A DNA stretch of 64,000 bases, from NCBI GenBank assembly GCA_019421015.1, contig JAHZGC010000001.1, forward strand, positions 8,110 through 72,109. The letters run 5' to 3'. Positions 16,267-24,395 of this stretch are shown piece by piece; the first letter of the stretch is position 1, and each line of letters begins with the position of its first letter. The notes below the pieces were generated by a model. That model ran no database searches. It saw only the letters and a list, made by a program, of their open reading frames with translations, and was not told the origin of the DNA. This DNA is from Coriobacteriaceae bacterium (GTDB taxonomy: Bacteria > Actinomycetota > Coriobacteriia > Coriobacteriales > UMGS124). Made by a program: the position numbers and the translations under genes.

Positions 16267-17115
16267 CTATGCTCGGATGCAGCCTTCGCAGTCCTCGAAC
16301 GTCCCCGGGTTGCCCAGCGAGCGCACGGGCAGGGGCGTAGGCAGCGGGCAGGTCTTGAACACCTGCAAAAAGTCCACGATGTAGTCGGCGGTGCCGGCCA
16401 TCATGGCGTCGCCCCACTCCTTGCTGGCCGTCTTGGCGTGGTCGGGCCCGATCCAGCCGTTGGACGCGTAGCGGATGGCGTCGCGGGGGATGTCGACGTG
16501 CACGCCCTTGTAGAGCACGCTGCTCCAGCCCGAGCTGGGCAGCTCGTCGCACACGTCGTTTACGATGCCCATCTCGCCGCGGTCGCCCTCGAGCTCGCTC
16601 ATGTCCACGAGTGCGGGGTCAACGGCCAGCATGGCGCTGGTCTCCTCGCCCGCGCCGTGGCCGCCCTTCCACGCGGGGTTGATCTCGCCGGCCATGAGCC
16701 ACCAGTTCATGAGCGCGCAGCGCGCACCCCGGCGGTCAAGCTCCTCGGCCACCTGCGAGAGCGGCTTGATGTTGGGCCCGTGGCCGTTGAGCAGCACGAA
16801 GTGGCGCGCGCCGTAGTCGTAGAGCTGGTCGCAGATGCGCTTGACCACGCGGTAGAGCAGCTCGTAGCCGATCGAGAGCGTGCCGTGGTAGCCCACCAGG
16901 TCGTCGCAGGCGCCGTAGGGGATCGTGGGGGCGATGAGCACGCCCGGGTCCTTGGCCTCGATGAGGTCGAGCAGGTAGTTGGGGGCGATGGTGTCGACGC
17001 CCAGCGGGTTGTGCCGGCCGTGCTCCTCGGTGGAGCCGATGGCCAGGATCACGGTGTCGTTGCCCTTGTCGAAGTAGCGCTTGACGGCGGGCCAGGTAGA
17101 GGTTTCGATGCGCAT
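16267..17115 (-). CDS. Creatininase-family amidohydrolase, second paralogue
   Basis: A 282-residue paralogue of the protein at 5834-6673. Metal-binding residues lie in GSTEEHGRHNPLGVD near residues 27-41 and in NGHGPN, where the usual second Gly is Pro. A GGHGAGEETS block supplies the conserved Glu. The ATG at 17115 follows GAGGAGG. The C-terminal tail (FEDCEGCIRA) contains two cysteines not present in the first copy. The substrate is unknown; possession of two paralogues 10 kb apart suggests distinct amide substrates. Confidence 0.88.
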   Translation of the reverse strand: MRIETSTWPAVKRYFDKGNDTVILAIGSTEEHGRHNPLGVDTIAPNYLLDLIEAKDPGVLIAPTIPYGACDDLVGYHGTLSIGYELLYRVVKRICDQLYDYGARHFVLLNGHGPNIKPLSQVAEELDRRGARCALMNWWLMAGEINPAWKGGHGAGEETSAMLAVDPALVDMSELEGDRGEMGIVNDVCDELPSSGWSSVLYKGVHVDIPRDAIRYASNGWIGPDHAKTASKEWGDAMMAGTADYIVDFLQVFKTCPLPTPLPVRSLGNPGTFEDCEGCIRA

Positions 17116-17230
17116 GGGTGGGGCCTCCTCACAAAGGTTGCGTGCGTGCGAGGCCATTGTAGGACTGCCGGGCGCGGGTTGCAGGGTCATAGAAGGTGCG
17201 CTGGGGGAGAAACCCGCGCAAATTGCGGAG

Positions 17231-17353
17231 GAGATGGGGAAGATGGCGTACCGTGCCGCGGAAGAGCGGTGCGCCTACAGCCCCTACTACCGGTTCGTGG
17301 AGTGCATTGCACGGACGTCTCTCACATCTCTGACCGACGCATTCGGGGCGTAG
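17231..17353 (+). pseudogene. TorD-family chaperone remnant (C-terminal end only)
   Basis: The frame ending at 17353 encodes CAYSPYYRFVECIARTSLTS and LTDAFGA, closely matching the C terminus of the TorD-like chaperone at 30786-31475 (RARSPYYRLVARIARATLAS, LADALGA). No N-terminal part or start with a ribosome site is present. The piece suggests a lost molybdoenzyme locus between the creatininase gene and the toxin module. Confidence 0.6.
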
Positions 17354-17376
17354 GCCATGGAGTAATGCGGAAACGG

Positions 17377-17420
17377 TTGGCTGAAAGGCGTCGTTGGATA
17401 TAATATGTACTACATTGAAG
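17377..17420 (+). promoter_or_regulatory. Promoter and likely operator of the RelB/RelE-type module
   Basis: TTGGCT (17377-17382) and TATAAT (17399-17404) are spaced by 16 bases. GTAC repeats inverted around TACATTGAA lie just downstream, a plausible antitoxin operator. AAGGAGG and the start codon at 17444 follow. Confidence 0.6.
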
Positions 17421-17443
17421 TACGTTAAGGAGGTGTGGGCTAT

Positions 17444-17680
17444 ATGGCAATGCAGGCGACGGCAATCAGGTTTGCTCCAGAGGAGAAGACCTGGATTCAG
17501 AGCTATGCGGATTTTGTCGGTAAGTCTTTTTCGGATGTCGTGCGCGAAGCGGTGCTAGAGCTAGTTGAAGATGCGGCGGATATGCAAGCATACAACGATG
17601 CCCTGGCCGATGACGATGGGACCCGGTACTCCTTCGAAGCGGTTTTGGCCGAACTCGGCGGTGAGGGGGTGCACCCGTGA
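17444..17680 (+). CDS. RelB/CopG-type (DUF6290) antitoxin
   Basis: A 78-residue protein. The N-terminal MQATAIRFAPEEKTWIQSYA and following SFSDVVREAVLELVED form a ribbon-helix-helix of the RelB/DUF6290 type; the acidic C-terminal tail would wrap the toxin. The ATG at 17444 has AGGAGG ten bases upstream; a GTG at 17435 is too close to that site. The stop codon overlaps the toxin start by four bases (GTGA). Confidence 0.85.
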   Translation: MAMQATAIRFAPEEKTWIQSYADFVGKSFSDVVREAVLELVEDAADMQAYNDALADDDGTRYSFEAVLAELGGEGVHP

Positions 17681-17961
17681 GTTACCACGTGGTGTTTACC
17701 AAACGGGCAAAGAAGCAGCTTGAAGACATCCCTTCTAAGCAGCGGCAGCTGGTGCTGGCATGGATTCAACGCAATCTAGTGGGGTGTGAGAACCCACGCT
17801 CTATTGAGGGGTCCAAACAAATCAAGGGCACTTCGGCGGGCTGGCGCTATCGCGTGGGCAGCTATCGCATTCTGGCTAAAATTGTTGATGATGAGCTGGT
17901 GATTGAGGTTGTGCGGGTAGGGCATCGCCAGGGCGTTTACAGCAACCTTCCCGATTTGTAG
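17677..17961 (+). CDS. RelE-family toxin
   Basis: A 94-residue RelE/ParE-fold protein: YHVVFTKRAKKQLEDIP at the N terminus, KGTSAGWRYRVGSYRILAKI in the middle and VRVGHRQGVY near the end match the RelE core, including the basic RYRVGSYR strand used in RNA contact. The GTG at 17677 overlaps the antitoxin stop, so translation is coupled. It probably cleaves mRNA on ribosomes, as known for the family. Confidence 0.88.
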   Translation: MSYHVVFTKRAKKQLEDIPSKQRQLVLAWIQRNLVGCENPRSIEGSKQIKGTSAGWRYRVGSYRILAKIVDDELVIEVVRVGHRQGVYSNLPDL

Positions 17962-18075
17962 GATGCTTGCGCCGTGAGGAGAGCGGAGGCGCGCGAGCCC
18001 GCTTGCTCCCCAAGCGCCTGTCGCCGCCTTGCGCTACCATGGTCCCACGGTATCGAAGGGGGAGGGGGCGCGCTC

Positions 18076-19665
18076 ATGAACCACCGCACCGGCCGGGAGC
18101 CCTGGCGCGTTGCCGCGGGCCTTCTCGCCGCCGTTCGTCGCGACGTGCTGGCCATAGTGGGCTTCTCCGCATTCTTAGCGGTCATGAACTTTATGTTCTG
18201 GGGCGGCGCGTTCGGTGCGGCCGACCTTCATCCTTACGAGTCGGCCCAAATCTTCGCCTGGTACTCCGCGCCGAGCGCCGCCGTGATGGGCGCCGCCTTG
18301 GTGGCCCTTGCCGCCGCCCATGCCCGGGGGCGCGGCAAGCTGGGCCGGTGGCGCTGGCCTCTGGAGCTGGCGTCGTTTGCGGGGCTTGCGGGGGCTGTGG
18401 CGCTGGTGGCCGGCCTGCTGTCGATGGCTCAGCCGCCCCTGTGGGCCCTGGGGCTGGCGGCGGTGGTGAGCGCGCTGGGTTTGGCCTGCGGGTTTGCCGC
18501 TTGGGAGTGCGCCTTTCTCGCCATGGGGCCCGGGCGGGCGGCCACCGTCGTGGGCTGCGCGTGCCTGGTGTTCCCGCCCATCGTGATCGCGCTGCGCCCG
18601 CTGGCCGCCCTGCCGGCCTATGCGTGTGTGGTTGGGCTCGTGGGCCTTGCGACCCTGGCGCTGCGCGGCCCGCGCCTGGTGGAGAACCCCGCGGCGGCGG
18701 ACGCCTGGCCTGTGGACCCCGCGCCCATGGGGTCTGCGCCGGTTGCCGACATCCCCGCAGGCGGGATTTTCGTCGCCGCCGGCCTGCGCGCCGTGGTCGC
18801 CTCCTACGGCACCGAGGTCGCCGGGTTCGCGGCGCTGGGGTTTGTGGCCGGCTTCACGCGCACCACATCGCTGGGCGGCGGTGCCGACACGCTGGCGGTT
18901 ACCGTGGGGTCGCTGGCCTGCATGGTGCTCGTGGGCGTCCTGGTGCTGGCGCGCTGGTACGGTCGGGGGCGCGTCTTTGCCCCGGCGGCGCTCTATCGGC
19001 TGGCGTTTCCGGCGGCAGCCACGGGGTTCCTGCTCTTCGCGGTGGCGCGGTTGGGGTTCAGCGCCGCCTTCGTGTGGTTTGCCGACTTCTTCTTCGAGTT
19101 TATGCTCGTCGTGGTGGCGCTCGACGCGGTGGCCCGGGCCAAGGAGGGCCCCTTCGACGGCTTTGCCGCCTATTGCCTCTCGACCGGGACGGCCTTTGTT
19201 CTGCTGGCTCTGGCAACGGTGGTGGGCTGGGTCGCGCACGAGGCGCTCGCCGACGCGGCGGCGGTCTACACGACGGCCGTCATCGTGTGCGTGTATGCGC
19301 TGAGCATGCCGCTGCTGTTGCAGCTGCGCAGGCGCGCCCAGCGCGAGGGCGGGGAGGCGCAAGAGGGTCCGGGCGTGATTCCGGCCACCGCCCAGGGGGC
19401 CGAGGCCCTGCTGCGCAAGAGCCGTTCCCGGAGGATTGACGCGCTGGTGGACGCCCATGCGCTCACGCCGCGCGAGCGGCAGATCCTTGAGCTCACGCTT
19501 GACGGCATGGACTCCCCGACCGTGGCCGAGCGGCTGGGGCTCTCGGACAACACGGTGCGCACCCACAAGAAGGGGCTGTATCGCAAGCTGGGTGTGCATT
19601 CTAAACAGGAGTTGGCGGCGCTCGTGCAAAGTGTCGATAAAACCGCAGGTACATCTGTCAACTAA
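18076..19665 (+). CDS. LuxR-family regulator with 12-helix membrane sensor domain
   Basis: A 529-residue protein with about twelve membrane helices between residues 25 and 425 and a C-terminal LuxR helix-turn-helix (LTPRERQILELTLDG, then RLGLSDNTVRTHKKGLYRKL). A charged loop near residues 205-220 contains repeated Pro-Ala. The ATG at 18076 follows GGGGGAGGGGG; the longer frame from 17974 lacks a site. Unlike the other pairs, it lies in the same direction as its likely target, the old-yellow-enzyme gene at 19838, 172 bases downstream. Confidence 0.88.
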   Translation: MNHRTGREPWRVAAGLLAAVRRDVLAIVGFSAFLAVMNFMFWGGAFGAADLHPYESAQIFAWYSAPSAAVMGAALVALAAAHARGRGKLGRWRWPLELASFAGLAGAVALVAGLLSMAQPPLWALGLAAVVSALGLACGFAAWECAFLAMGPGRAATVVGCACLVFPPIVIALRPLAALPAYACVVGLVGLATLALRGPRLVENPAAADAWPVDPAPMGSAPVADIPAGGIFVAAGLRAVVASYGTEVAGFAALGFVAGFTRTTSLGGGADTLAVTVGSLACMVLVGVLVLARWYGRGRVFAPAALYRLAFPAAATGFLLFAVARLGFSAAFVWFADFFFEFMLVVVALDAVARAKEGPFDGFAAYCLSTGTAFVLLALATVVGWVAHEALADAAAVYTTAVIVCVYALSMPLLLQLRRRAQREGGEAQEGPGVIPATAQGAEALLRKSRSRRIDALVDAHALTPRERQILELTLDGMDSPTVAERLGLSDNTVRTHKKGLYRKLGVHSKQELAALVQSVDKTAGTSVN

Positions 19666-19837
19666 AGGTCCTCTCAAGGTTCTGACCCTTGGGGTGTGAG
19701 GGGCCGCGCGGGGCTTCTCACCCTTGGTTGGGCAGTGACGGCCGCCCCGCGGCCTCGCAATACTGGCCTCGTCACCGGGGCGCGCCGCGTGGGGGCGCCC
19801 CTGGCAGCCCAACCCAATCGAGGGAGAGGAACGCATC

Positions 19838-22063
19838 ATGGCCAACAACCAGAACATCTCGCGCCGCACGTTCATGACCGGTGCCGGCGCGGCGGCCGTC
19901 GCCGCCTCCGTTGCCGCTGCGGCTCCGGCCGCGTTTGCCGCTGAGACGACCTCGGGGCAGGCCCAGCCTGCCGTCGACGACGGCCTGCTCTACACGGCGT
20001 CGGTCAACCCCCAGCGCAGCGACTACCGCGGCGCCACCAAGGAGCTTTCCACGCTCTTCTCGCCCTGGAAGCTGGGCAAGCTCGAACTGGGCAACCGCAT
20101 CTGCAAGTCGGCCGCCGGCAGCGCCACCTACCTCAACGGTCTTACCGACGAGCTGTTCGAGTACTACCTGAACTTCGCCAAGGGCGGCGTCCAGATGATC
20201 TGGATGGAGAACGTGGCCGCGTTGGAGCCCAGCCCCGAGACCGGCCAGATCACCGACGAGGCCCTGGAGTTCGGCCAGCGCCTGACCTCGGCCCTTGCCG
20301 AGTACGGCGCGCACCTGGGCTACCAGTGGGCTCCGTTCGGCGTGGACGTGAGCGAGGAAACCATGACCGTGGACCAGATCCACGCCATCCAGGACTCCGG
20401 CGTGGCCATAGCCCAGGGGCTCCAGACCATGGGCTTCGACGCCATCGAGATGAACGCGGCCGGCTTCAACCAGGGCGAGAAGTTCCTGAGCCGCTACCAC
20501 AACACGCGCACCGACGAGTACGGCGCGGGCTCCATCGAGAACCGCGCGCGCTTCGTGACCGAGTGGATCGGCAAGGTCAAGGAGGCGTGCGGCGCCGACT
20601 TCCCCGTGCAGATCCTCATCGACTGCATCGAGGACAACGACAACCTCGACAACAACGCCACCCTCATGAACCTCGACAACACGGTGACGCGCCCGCGCAA
20701 CAAGGTCACCACGCTCGAGGAGGGCATCGCGCTCGCCAAGTGCTTCGAGGCCGCCGGCGCCGACTCGATGCACCTGCGCCTGGGCCCGCTCAACAACCAC
20801 CCGTGCCAGTTTGGCAGCGACCTGTACTTCATCCTCAACGGCATTGAGGGCGCCACGGGTTACGGCACCCAGTACGACTTCAGCAAGCACTGGCAGGGCC
20901 AGCTCATCGGCGACACGTCGGGCGCCGGCATGCTGCTCAACGTGGTCAAGCGGTACAAGGAGGAGCTGAGCATCCCCTGCGGCACCGTGACCTACATGGA
21001 CCCGGCCCATGCCCCCGACTTCTTCGAGGACGCCCTGGAGCAGGGCATGGCCGACTTCTACATGATGACCCGCCCGCTCACGGTGGACACCGAGTACGTG
21101 AACAAGCTGCGCGAGGGCCGCATCGACGAGATCGCCCCCTGCACCCGCTGCCTGCACTGCCACATCGGCGGCAACCAGCAGAACCGCGACGAGGGCTACT
21201 GCCGCGTGAACGCCCTCACCCAGCGCGTCATGACGCCCAACGGCCCGGCCACCTACGAGCTCCCGCCTGCCGAGGCCGCCAAGAAGGTCATGGTCGTGGG
21301 CGCCGGCCCCGCCGGCATGGAGGCCGCCCGCATCGCGGCTCTGCGCGGCCACGACGTGACCCTGTACGAGAAGACCGGCGTCATGGGCGGCCTTTTGCCC
21401 TTTGCCAGCGCCGTTAAGGGCCCGCACGAGAACCTCGACGACCTGAACGCCTACCTGCAGCGCCAGTGCGAGCTGGCCGGCGTGCACGTGGTGCTCGACA
21501 CCGAGGTCGACGCCGACCTGGTGGCCTCCGAGGCCCCCGACGCGCTGGTGCTGGCCTGCGGCGGCTCCCGCGTCGACCTGGGCTTCGACGACGCCGGCTT
21601 TGCCGTGGTGCCCATCGAGGAGTTCATGTTCACCGAGATGGGCCCCAACGTGGTGGTCTACGGCTCCAACGCCCAGGCTTTCGACACGGCCCTGTGGCTC
21701 ACCGTGCACAAGAAGCACGTGACCATGGTCACGCCCAGCTCCGTCAACGAGCTCGACAAGCAGCAGTCCCAGCACGCCATGCGCTTCATGACGAGCGCGC
21801 TGTATGCCCTGGGCCTGCAGGTCTACGCCGGCTGCGAGATCGTGGAGGCCGCCGATGGCCAGCTCACCGTGCATTCCAGCGAGGCCGGCGTGGACTACAC
21901 GCTGCCCTGCGACGCCCTGGTGAACGCCGCCGACATGGTGCCCAACACCGGGTTGCTCGACGAGGTCCAGGTGGCCGAGACCTACGCCATCGGCGACTGC
22001 GCCGAGCCCTTTAACATCGCGCTCGCCATCCGCGGCGGCAACGACGCGGGTCGCGCGCTGTAA
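19838..22063 (+). CDS. Tat-exported old-yellow-enzyme-type NADH:flavin oxidoreductase
   Basis: A 741-residue protein. A twin-arginine signal (ISRRTFMTG, to about residue 35) precedes an FMN TIM-barrel (about 65-420), a four-cysteine iron-sulfur segment (CTRCLHC near 434-440 and a Cys about 14 residues on) and an FAD/NAD domain with VVGAGPAGMEAA near 485-496. This is the layout of 2,4-dienoyl-CoA reductase, trimethylamine dehydrogenase and bile-acid BaiCD. The barrel motif usually read as HGAHGYL is changed to NAAGFNQ, removing the usual substrate-binding histidines, while RYHNTRTDEYG is kept. Export is unusual, because NAD(P)H is cytoplasmic. The ATG at 19838 follows GGGAGAGGA. Confidence 0.88.
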   Translation: MANNQNISRRTFMTGAGAAAVAASVAAAAPAAFAAETTSGQAQPAVDDGLLYTASVNPQRSDYRGATKELSTLFSPWKLGKLELGNRICKSAAGSATYLNGLTDELFEYYLNFAKGGVQMIWMENVAALEPSPETGQITDEALEFGQRLTSALAEYGAHLGYQWAPFGVDVSEETMTVDQIHAIQDSGVAIAQGLQTMGFDAIEMNAAGFNQGEKFLSRYHNTRTDEYGAGSIENRARFVTEWIGKVKEACGADFPVQILIDCIEDNDNLDNNATLMNLDNTVTRPRNKVTTLEEGIALAKCFEAAGADSMHLRLGPLNNHPCQFGSDLYFILNGIEGATGYGTQYDFSKHWQGQLIGDTSGAGMLLNVVKRYKEELSIPCGTVTYMDPAHAPDFFEDALEQGMADFYMMTRPLTVDTEYVNKLREGRIDEIAPCTRCLHCHIGGNQQNRDEGYCRVNALTQRVMTPNGPATYELPPAEAAKKVMVVGAGPAGMEAARIAALRGHDVTLYEKTGVMGGLLPFASAVKGPHENLDDLNAYLQRQCELAGVHVVLDTEVDADLVASEAPDALVLACGGSRVDLGFDDAGFAVVPIEEFMFTEMGPNVVVYGSNAQAFDTALWLTVHKKHVTMVTPSSVNELDKQQSQHAMRFMTSALYALGLQVYAGCEIVEAADGQLTVHSSEAGVDYTLPCDALVNAADMVPNTGLLDEVQVAETYAIGDCAEPFNIALAIRGGNDAGRAL

Positions 22064-22086
22064 GGGCTCGCTGCGAGGTACGTTTG

Positions 22087-22130
22087 CGCGCCCCTGTTGT
22101 CCGGTGAGGGCGTCGGGGGCGCGTTTTTTT
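22087..22130 (+). terminator. Rho-independent terminator after the old-yellow-enzyme gene
   Basis: CGCGCCCC (22087-22094) pairs with GGGGCGCG (22116-22123), followed by seven T residues. It lies 24 bases after the stop codon at 22063. Confidence 0.85.
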
Positions 22131-22197
22131 GTTTGAGAGAAACACTGCCGCGCGGCTGGCATGGTAGGGCAAACTGTTTGTTTGCTCGGTTGCGTTG

Positions 22198-22241
22198 TCC
22201 GTGACAATGTCACGGAAGCGTGGGCGCCGTCCGTTTATAAC
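22198..22241 (+). promoter_or_regulatory. Thioredoxin promoter with perfect palindrome
   Basis: TCCGTGACAATGTCACGGA (22198-22216) is a perfect 9-bp inverted repeat around a single A. A TATAAC -10 box lies at 22236-22241, so the palindrome would overlap the -35 region and could act as an operator. The binder is unknown; the Crp/Fnr protein encoded at 22771-23430 is one candidate. Confidence 0.55.
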
Positions 22242-22336
22242 GGTGTCATGCAATACAGAGCCCCCTGCGTCTGGACGCCTCGGCTGCCCCGGCGCGGGAG
22301 GGGGAGAAACCCACGCGAACACGAAAGGACGCTGCC

Positions 22337-22645
22337 ATGTCTTCTGCCATCGCCGTTACCAAGGACACCTTCGAGTCCGAGGTCCTGAACTCTCCCAAGA
22401 CCGTCTTGCTCGACTTCTGGGCGAGTTGGTGCGGCCCATGCCGCATGGTCGCCCCGGTGCTCGACGAGATAGCCGCCGAGCGCCCCGATATCAAGGTCTG
22501 CAAGATCAACGTCGACGAACAGCCCGAGTTGGCCTCCCGGTTCCAGGTCATGAGCATCCCCACGCTCATGGTGGTGAAGAACGGCGCCGTGGTGAGCCAG
22601 TCGGCGGGCGCCAGGCCCAAAGGCCAGATCCTGGCCATGCTGTAA
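22337..22645 (+). CDS. trxA: Thioredoxin
   Basis: A 102-residue protein of typical thioredoxin length with the active site WCGPC at residues 31-35 and the cis-proline segment SIPTLMVVKNG near 74-84. It reduces protein disulfides in the cytoplasm; no signal peptide is present. The ATG at 22337 follows GAAAGGA. It is monocistronic, with the palindromic promoter at 22198-22241 upstream and a convergent Crp/Fnr gene downstream. Confidence 0.95.
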   Translation: MSSAIAVTKDTFESEVLNSPKTVLLDFWASWCGPCRMVAPVLDEIAAERPDIKVCKINVDEQPELASRFQVMSIPTLMVVKNGAVVSQSAGARPKGQILAML

Positions 22646-22770
22646 GCGCCCCGGGGTCCTGAAGCGCAGATTTTGGTGGGCCGCCCCCCTGTGCCCGCGT
22701 ATGCGGCGCGCGTTTGGGCGGCCGGCCCCCAGCTCCTTCTCGGCCTTTGTGACGGCGCCTTTCGAGTTTT

Positions 22771-23430
22771 TTAGCTCGATGCAAGCATGCGGAGGCGTGC
22801 GGGGTCGGTCAGCTCGACGACCCCGCGGCTGAGCTTGACCATGCCCTCGTCTTGGAAATAGCGCAGCATGCGGGTCACCACCTCGCGGGCTGTGCCCAGG
22901 TGGTTCCCGATGGCCTCGTGGGTGGTCTTGAGGCGCGTCGTTTCGTCGAGCGCTGCCTCGTCGAGCAAAAACGCGGCGAGGCGCTTGTCGAAGCTCCTCC
23001 ACATGATCTGCTCCATGAGCCACATGACGTCTGAGAAGCGGCCGGCCATGACCTCGTTGGTGTAGTTGGCCACCGCGGCGGACTCCTCCATCAGGATTTT
23101 ATACGCGCTCGGTGCGACTACCCATAGGTCGCTGTCCTTCTCGGCATCGATGGCCACGTCGAACTGCATGCCGCGCATGGCGCATGAGGCCGAGAGCAGG
23201 CAGACGTCGCGCTCGAGCAGGCGGTAGATGGTGATCTGGCGTCCCTCGTCCGAGAGAATGTAGGCCCTGAGCTGGCCCGATGCAACTATGAGCAGGCCCG
23301 TGCAGTCCGCCGACCCGTGGCCGAGCGCCGTGCCTGCCGCAACATGGCGCTGCGATGCGCCGCGCACGAGGCGCTGCTGCTGTTCGGGCGTCAGCTTGTC
23401 CCAGATGGGAAAGAGCTCTGCAAGGTCCAA
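22771..23430 (-). CDS. Crp/Fnr-family transcriptional regulator
   Basis: A 219-residue protein. Residues about 10-125 form a cyclic-nucleotide-type beta-barrel (GLLIVASGQLRAYILSDEGR), followed by a long dimer helix and a C-terminal winged helix (TTHEAIGNHLGTAREVVTRM, then RGVVELTDPARL), where REVVTR corresponds to the Crp/Fnr recognition helix. The N terminus lacks the four-cysteine Fnr cluster; cysteines occur at CLLSASC near 76-82. An oxygen- or redox-sensing role is possible but not shown. It is convergent with thioredoxin. Confidence 0.9.
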   Translation of the reverse strand: MDLAELFPIWDKLTPEQQQRLVRGASQRHVAAGTALGHGSADCTGLLIVASGQLRAYILSDEGRQITIYRLLERDVCLLSASCAMRGMQFDVAIDAEKDSDLWVVAPSAYKILMEESAAVANYTNEVMAGRFSDVMWLMEQIMWRSFDKRLAAFLLDEAALDETTRLKTTHEAIGNHLGTAREVVTRMLRYFQDEGMVKLSRGVVELTDPARLRMLASS

Positions 23431-23476
23431 GGTTCCCCCGCTCTGCCGTCGTGCGGCGCGTTTTGCCGTGCGTGTT

Positions 23477-23513
23477 GCCGAGAAGCCCCGCTGCCTGCGC
23501 AGGGTTTCTCGGC
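23477..23513. terminator. Hairpin between regulator promoter side and lipoprotein gene end
   Basis: GCCGAGAAGCCC (23477-23488) pairs with GGGTTTCTCGGC (23502-23513) with one wobble. It follows the stop of the DUF4430 gene on the minus strand. A similar hairpin (AGCCGAGAAGCCC) follows the second DUF4430 gene at 35874-35910. Confidence 0.6.
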
Positions 23514-23569
23514 CGTATGCAGCCGCACGGCATCGACCGCTTGCCGGCCTTTCGCCGGCTTCCCAGTCG

Positions 23570-24070
23570 CTACTTCTCGGCCTTGAAGCTGTAGGTCGCG
23601 CCCGGCTCGAGCTCGGTGGAGTCCACGCCGGTCGTGGCGTACTGGTCGCCCACGTAGAGGGCCCAGTAGGCGCCGTCCTTGTCGTAGTCCAGGGTCTGGC
23701 CGTTCACGGTCTTCACGTAGAGGCCGTAGTCGCCGTCGTCGCCGGCGATGACGCCCAGGTCGAGCAGGGCCTCGCCCAGGGTCTTGGCGTCGGTGTTCAC
23801 GGTGGCCGTGGTCTCGTTGCCGTCGGCGTCCACCACGGTGAACGTGAACTGCGTGGCGCCCTCGCCCAGGGTCGCGCCGTCCTCGAAGGTGCCGTTGGCG
23901 GGTGCGGCCGCCTCGCCTTGGCCTTGCGTGGCGGCGGGGGCCGGGCTGCTCGCGCTCCCCTGGTCGCCGTTCTTGCCGTCGTCGCATCCGGCCGTGCACA
24001 GCGCTGCTGCCGCAAACAGCGCGATGCAAAGGACGGACGCGAGCTTGCGTACTAAGCTGCTAGTCTCCAT
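23570..24070 (-). CDS. DUF4430 lipoprotein, copy 1 (probable cobalamin-binding)
   Basis: A 166-residue protein with a lipoprotein signal (lipobox ending TAGC near residue 29), a low-complexity Ala/Pro/Gln linker, and a C-terminal DUF4430 domain (TFTVVDADGNETTATVNTDA, then DGAYWALYVGDQYATTGVDS), a fold related to the transcobalamin C-terminal domain. It lies behind a cobalamin riboswitch, which supports a role in capturing corrinoids at the membrane. The C-terminal domain is nearly identical in sequence to the second copy at 35966-36487, differing mainly in the linker. It stands alone here, 13 kb from the ECF transporter. Confidence 0.85.
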   Translation of the reverse strand: METSSLVRKLASVLCIALFAAAALCTAGCDDGKNGDQGSASSPAPAATQGQGEAAAPANGTFEDGATLGEGATQFTFTVVDADGNETTATVNTDAKTLGEALLDLGVIAGDDGDYGLYVKTVNGQTLDYDKDGAYWALYVGDQYATTGVDSTELEPGATYSFKAEK

Positions 24071-24139
24071 CTTTGCTCCTTATCGAGTTGCCGGCTTCTC
24101 CCCCTGGGCCGGCCTTCGCGGCCCGTGGGCGGGGGCGTT

Positions 24140-24330
24140 TGCTGCACGGATGTTCCGGCTTGCGTGCTCGCGGCTGTTCCCCGGCCTTCTCAGGCGCGAT
24201 CGTTCGCGCCCAATGGCCTGGTCCCCGCGCCTGCGGCGGCGCGGGTAGGGGTGCCGCATGGCGTGCGCACGACACGGCGACGGGCTCGCGCGGGACTCTC
24301 ACCCGCTTCCCCATGCAACGCGGGCAGTTG
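24140..24330 (-). promoter_or_regulatory. Cobalamin riboswitch, copy 1
   Basis: On the minus strand the segment contains GGGAAGCGGGTGAGAGTCCC, then GAGCCCGTCGCCGTG, a large central stem region, and GCAAGCCGGAACATCCGTGCA. These correspond to the GGGAA-GGTG-TCC, CCCGCCACTG and AGCCAGGAGACCTGC (B12 box) elements of cobalamin riboswitches. It lies about 70-260 bases upstream of the DUF4430 start at 24070. A GGCCGGCCC/GCCGGC hairpin near the ribosome site is a possible output switch. An almost identical copy lies at 36557-36748. Confidence 0.85.
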
Positions 24331-24395
24331 TACCACACTTTTTGACGCGGAGTTGGCAAAGGGCGTATGTGGCTGGATGGGGTGCCGTCTCTTCA

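Noticed and set aside
19772..22213. An 813-codon minus-strand open frame
   Set aside because: Antisense shadow of the old-yellow-enzyme gene, with no ribosome site and no recognisable domain. Similar shadows opposite 8971, 12722, 42581 and 44560 were rejected for the same reason.
23288..24055. A 255-codon plus-strand frame
   Set aside because: Antisense to the Crp/Fnr and DUF4430 genes; repeated in the same way at 35936-36664 because the DUF4430 region is duplicated.
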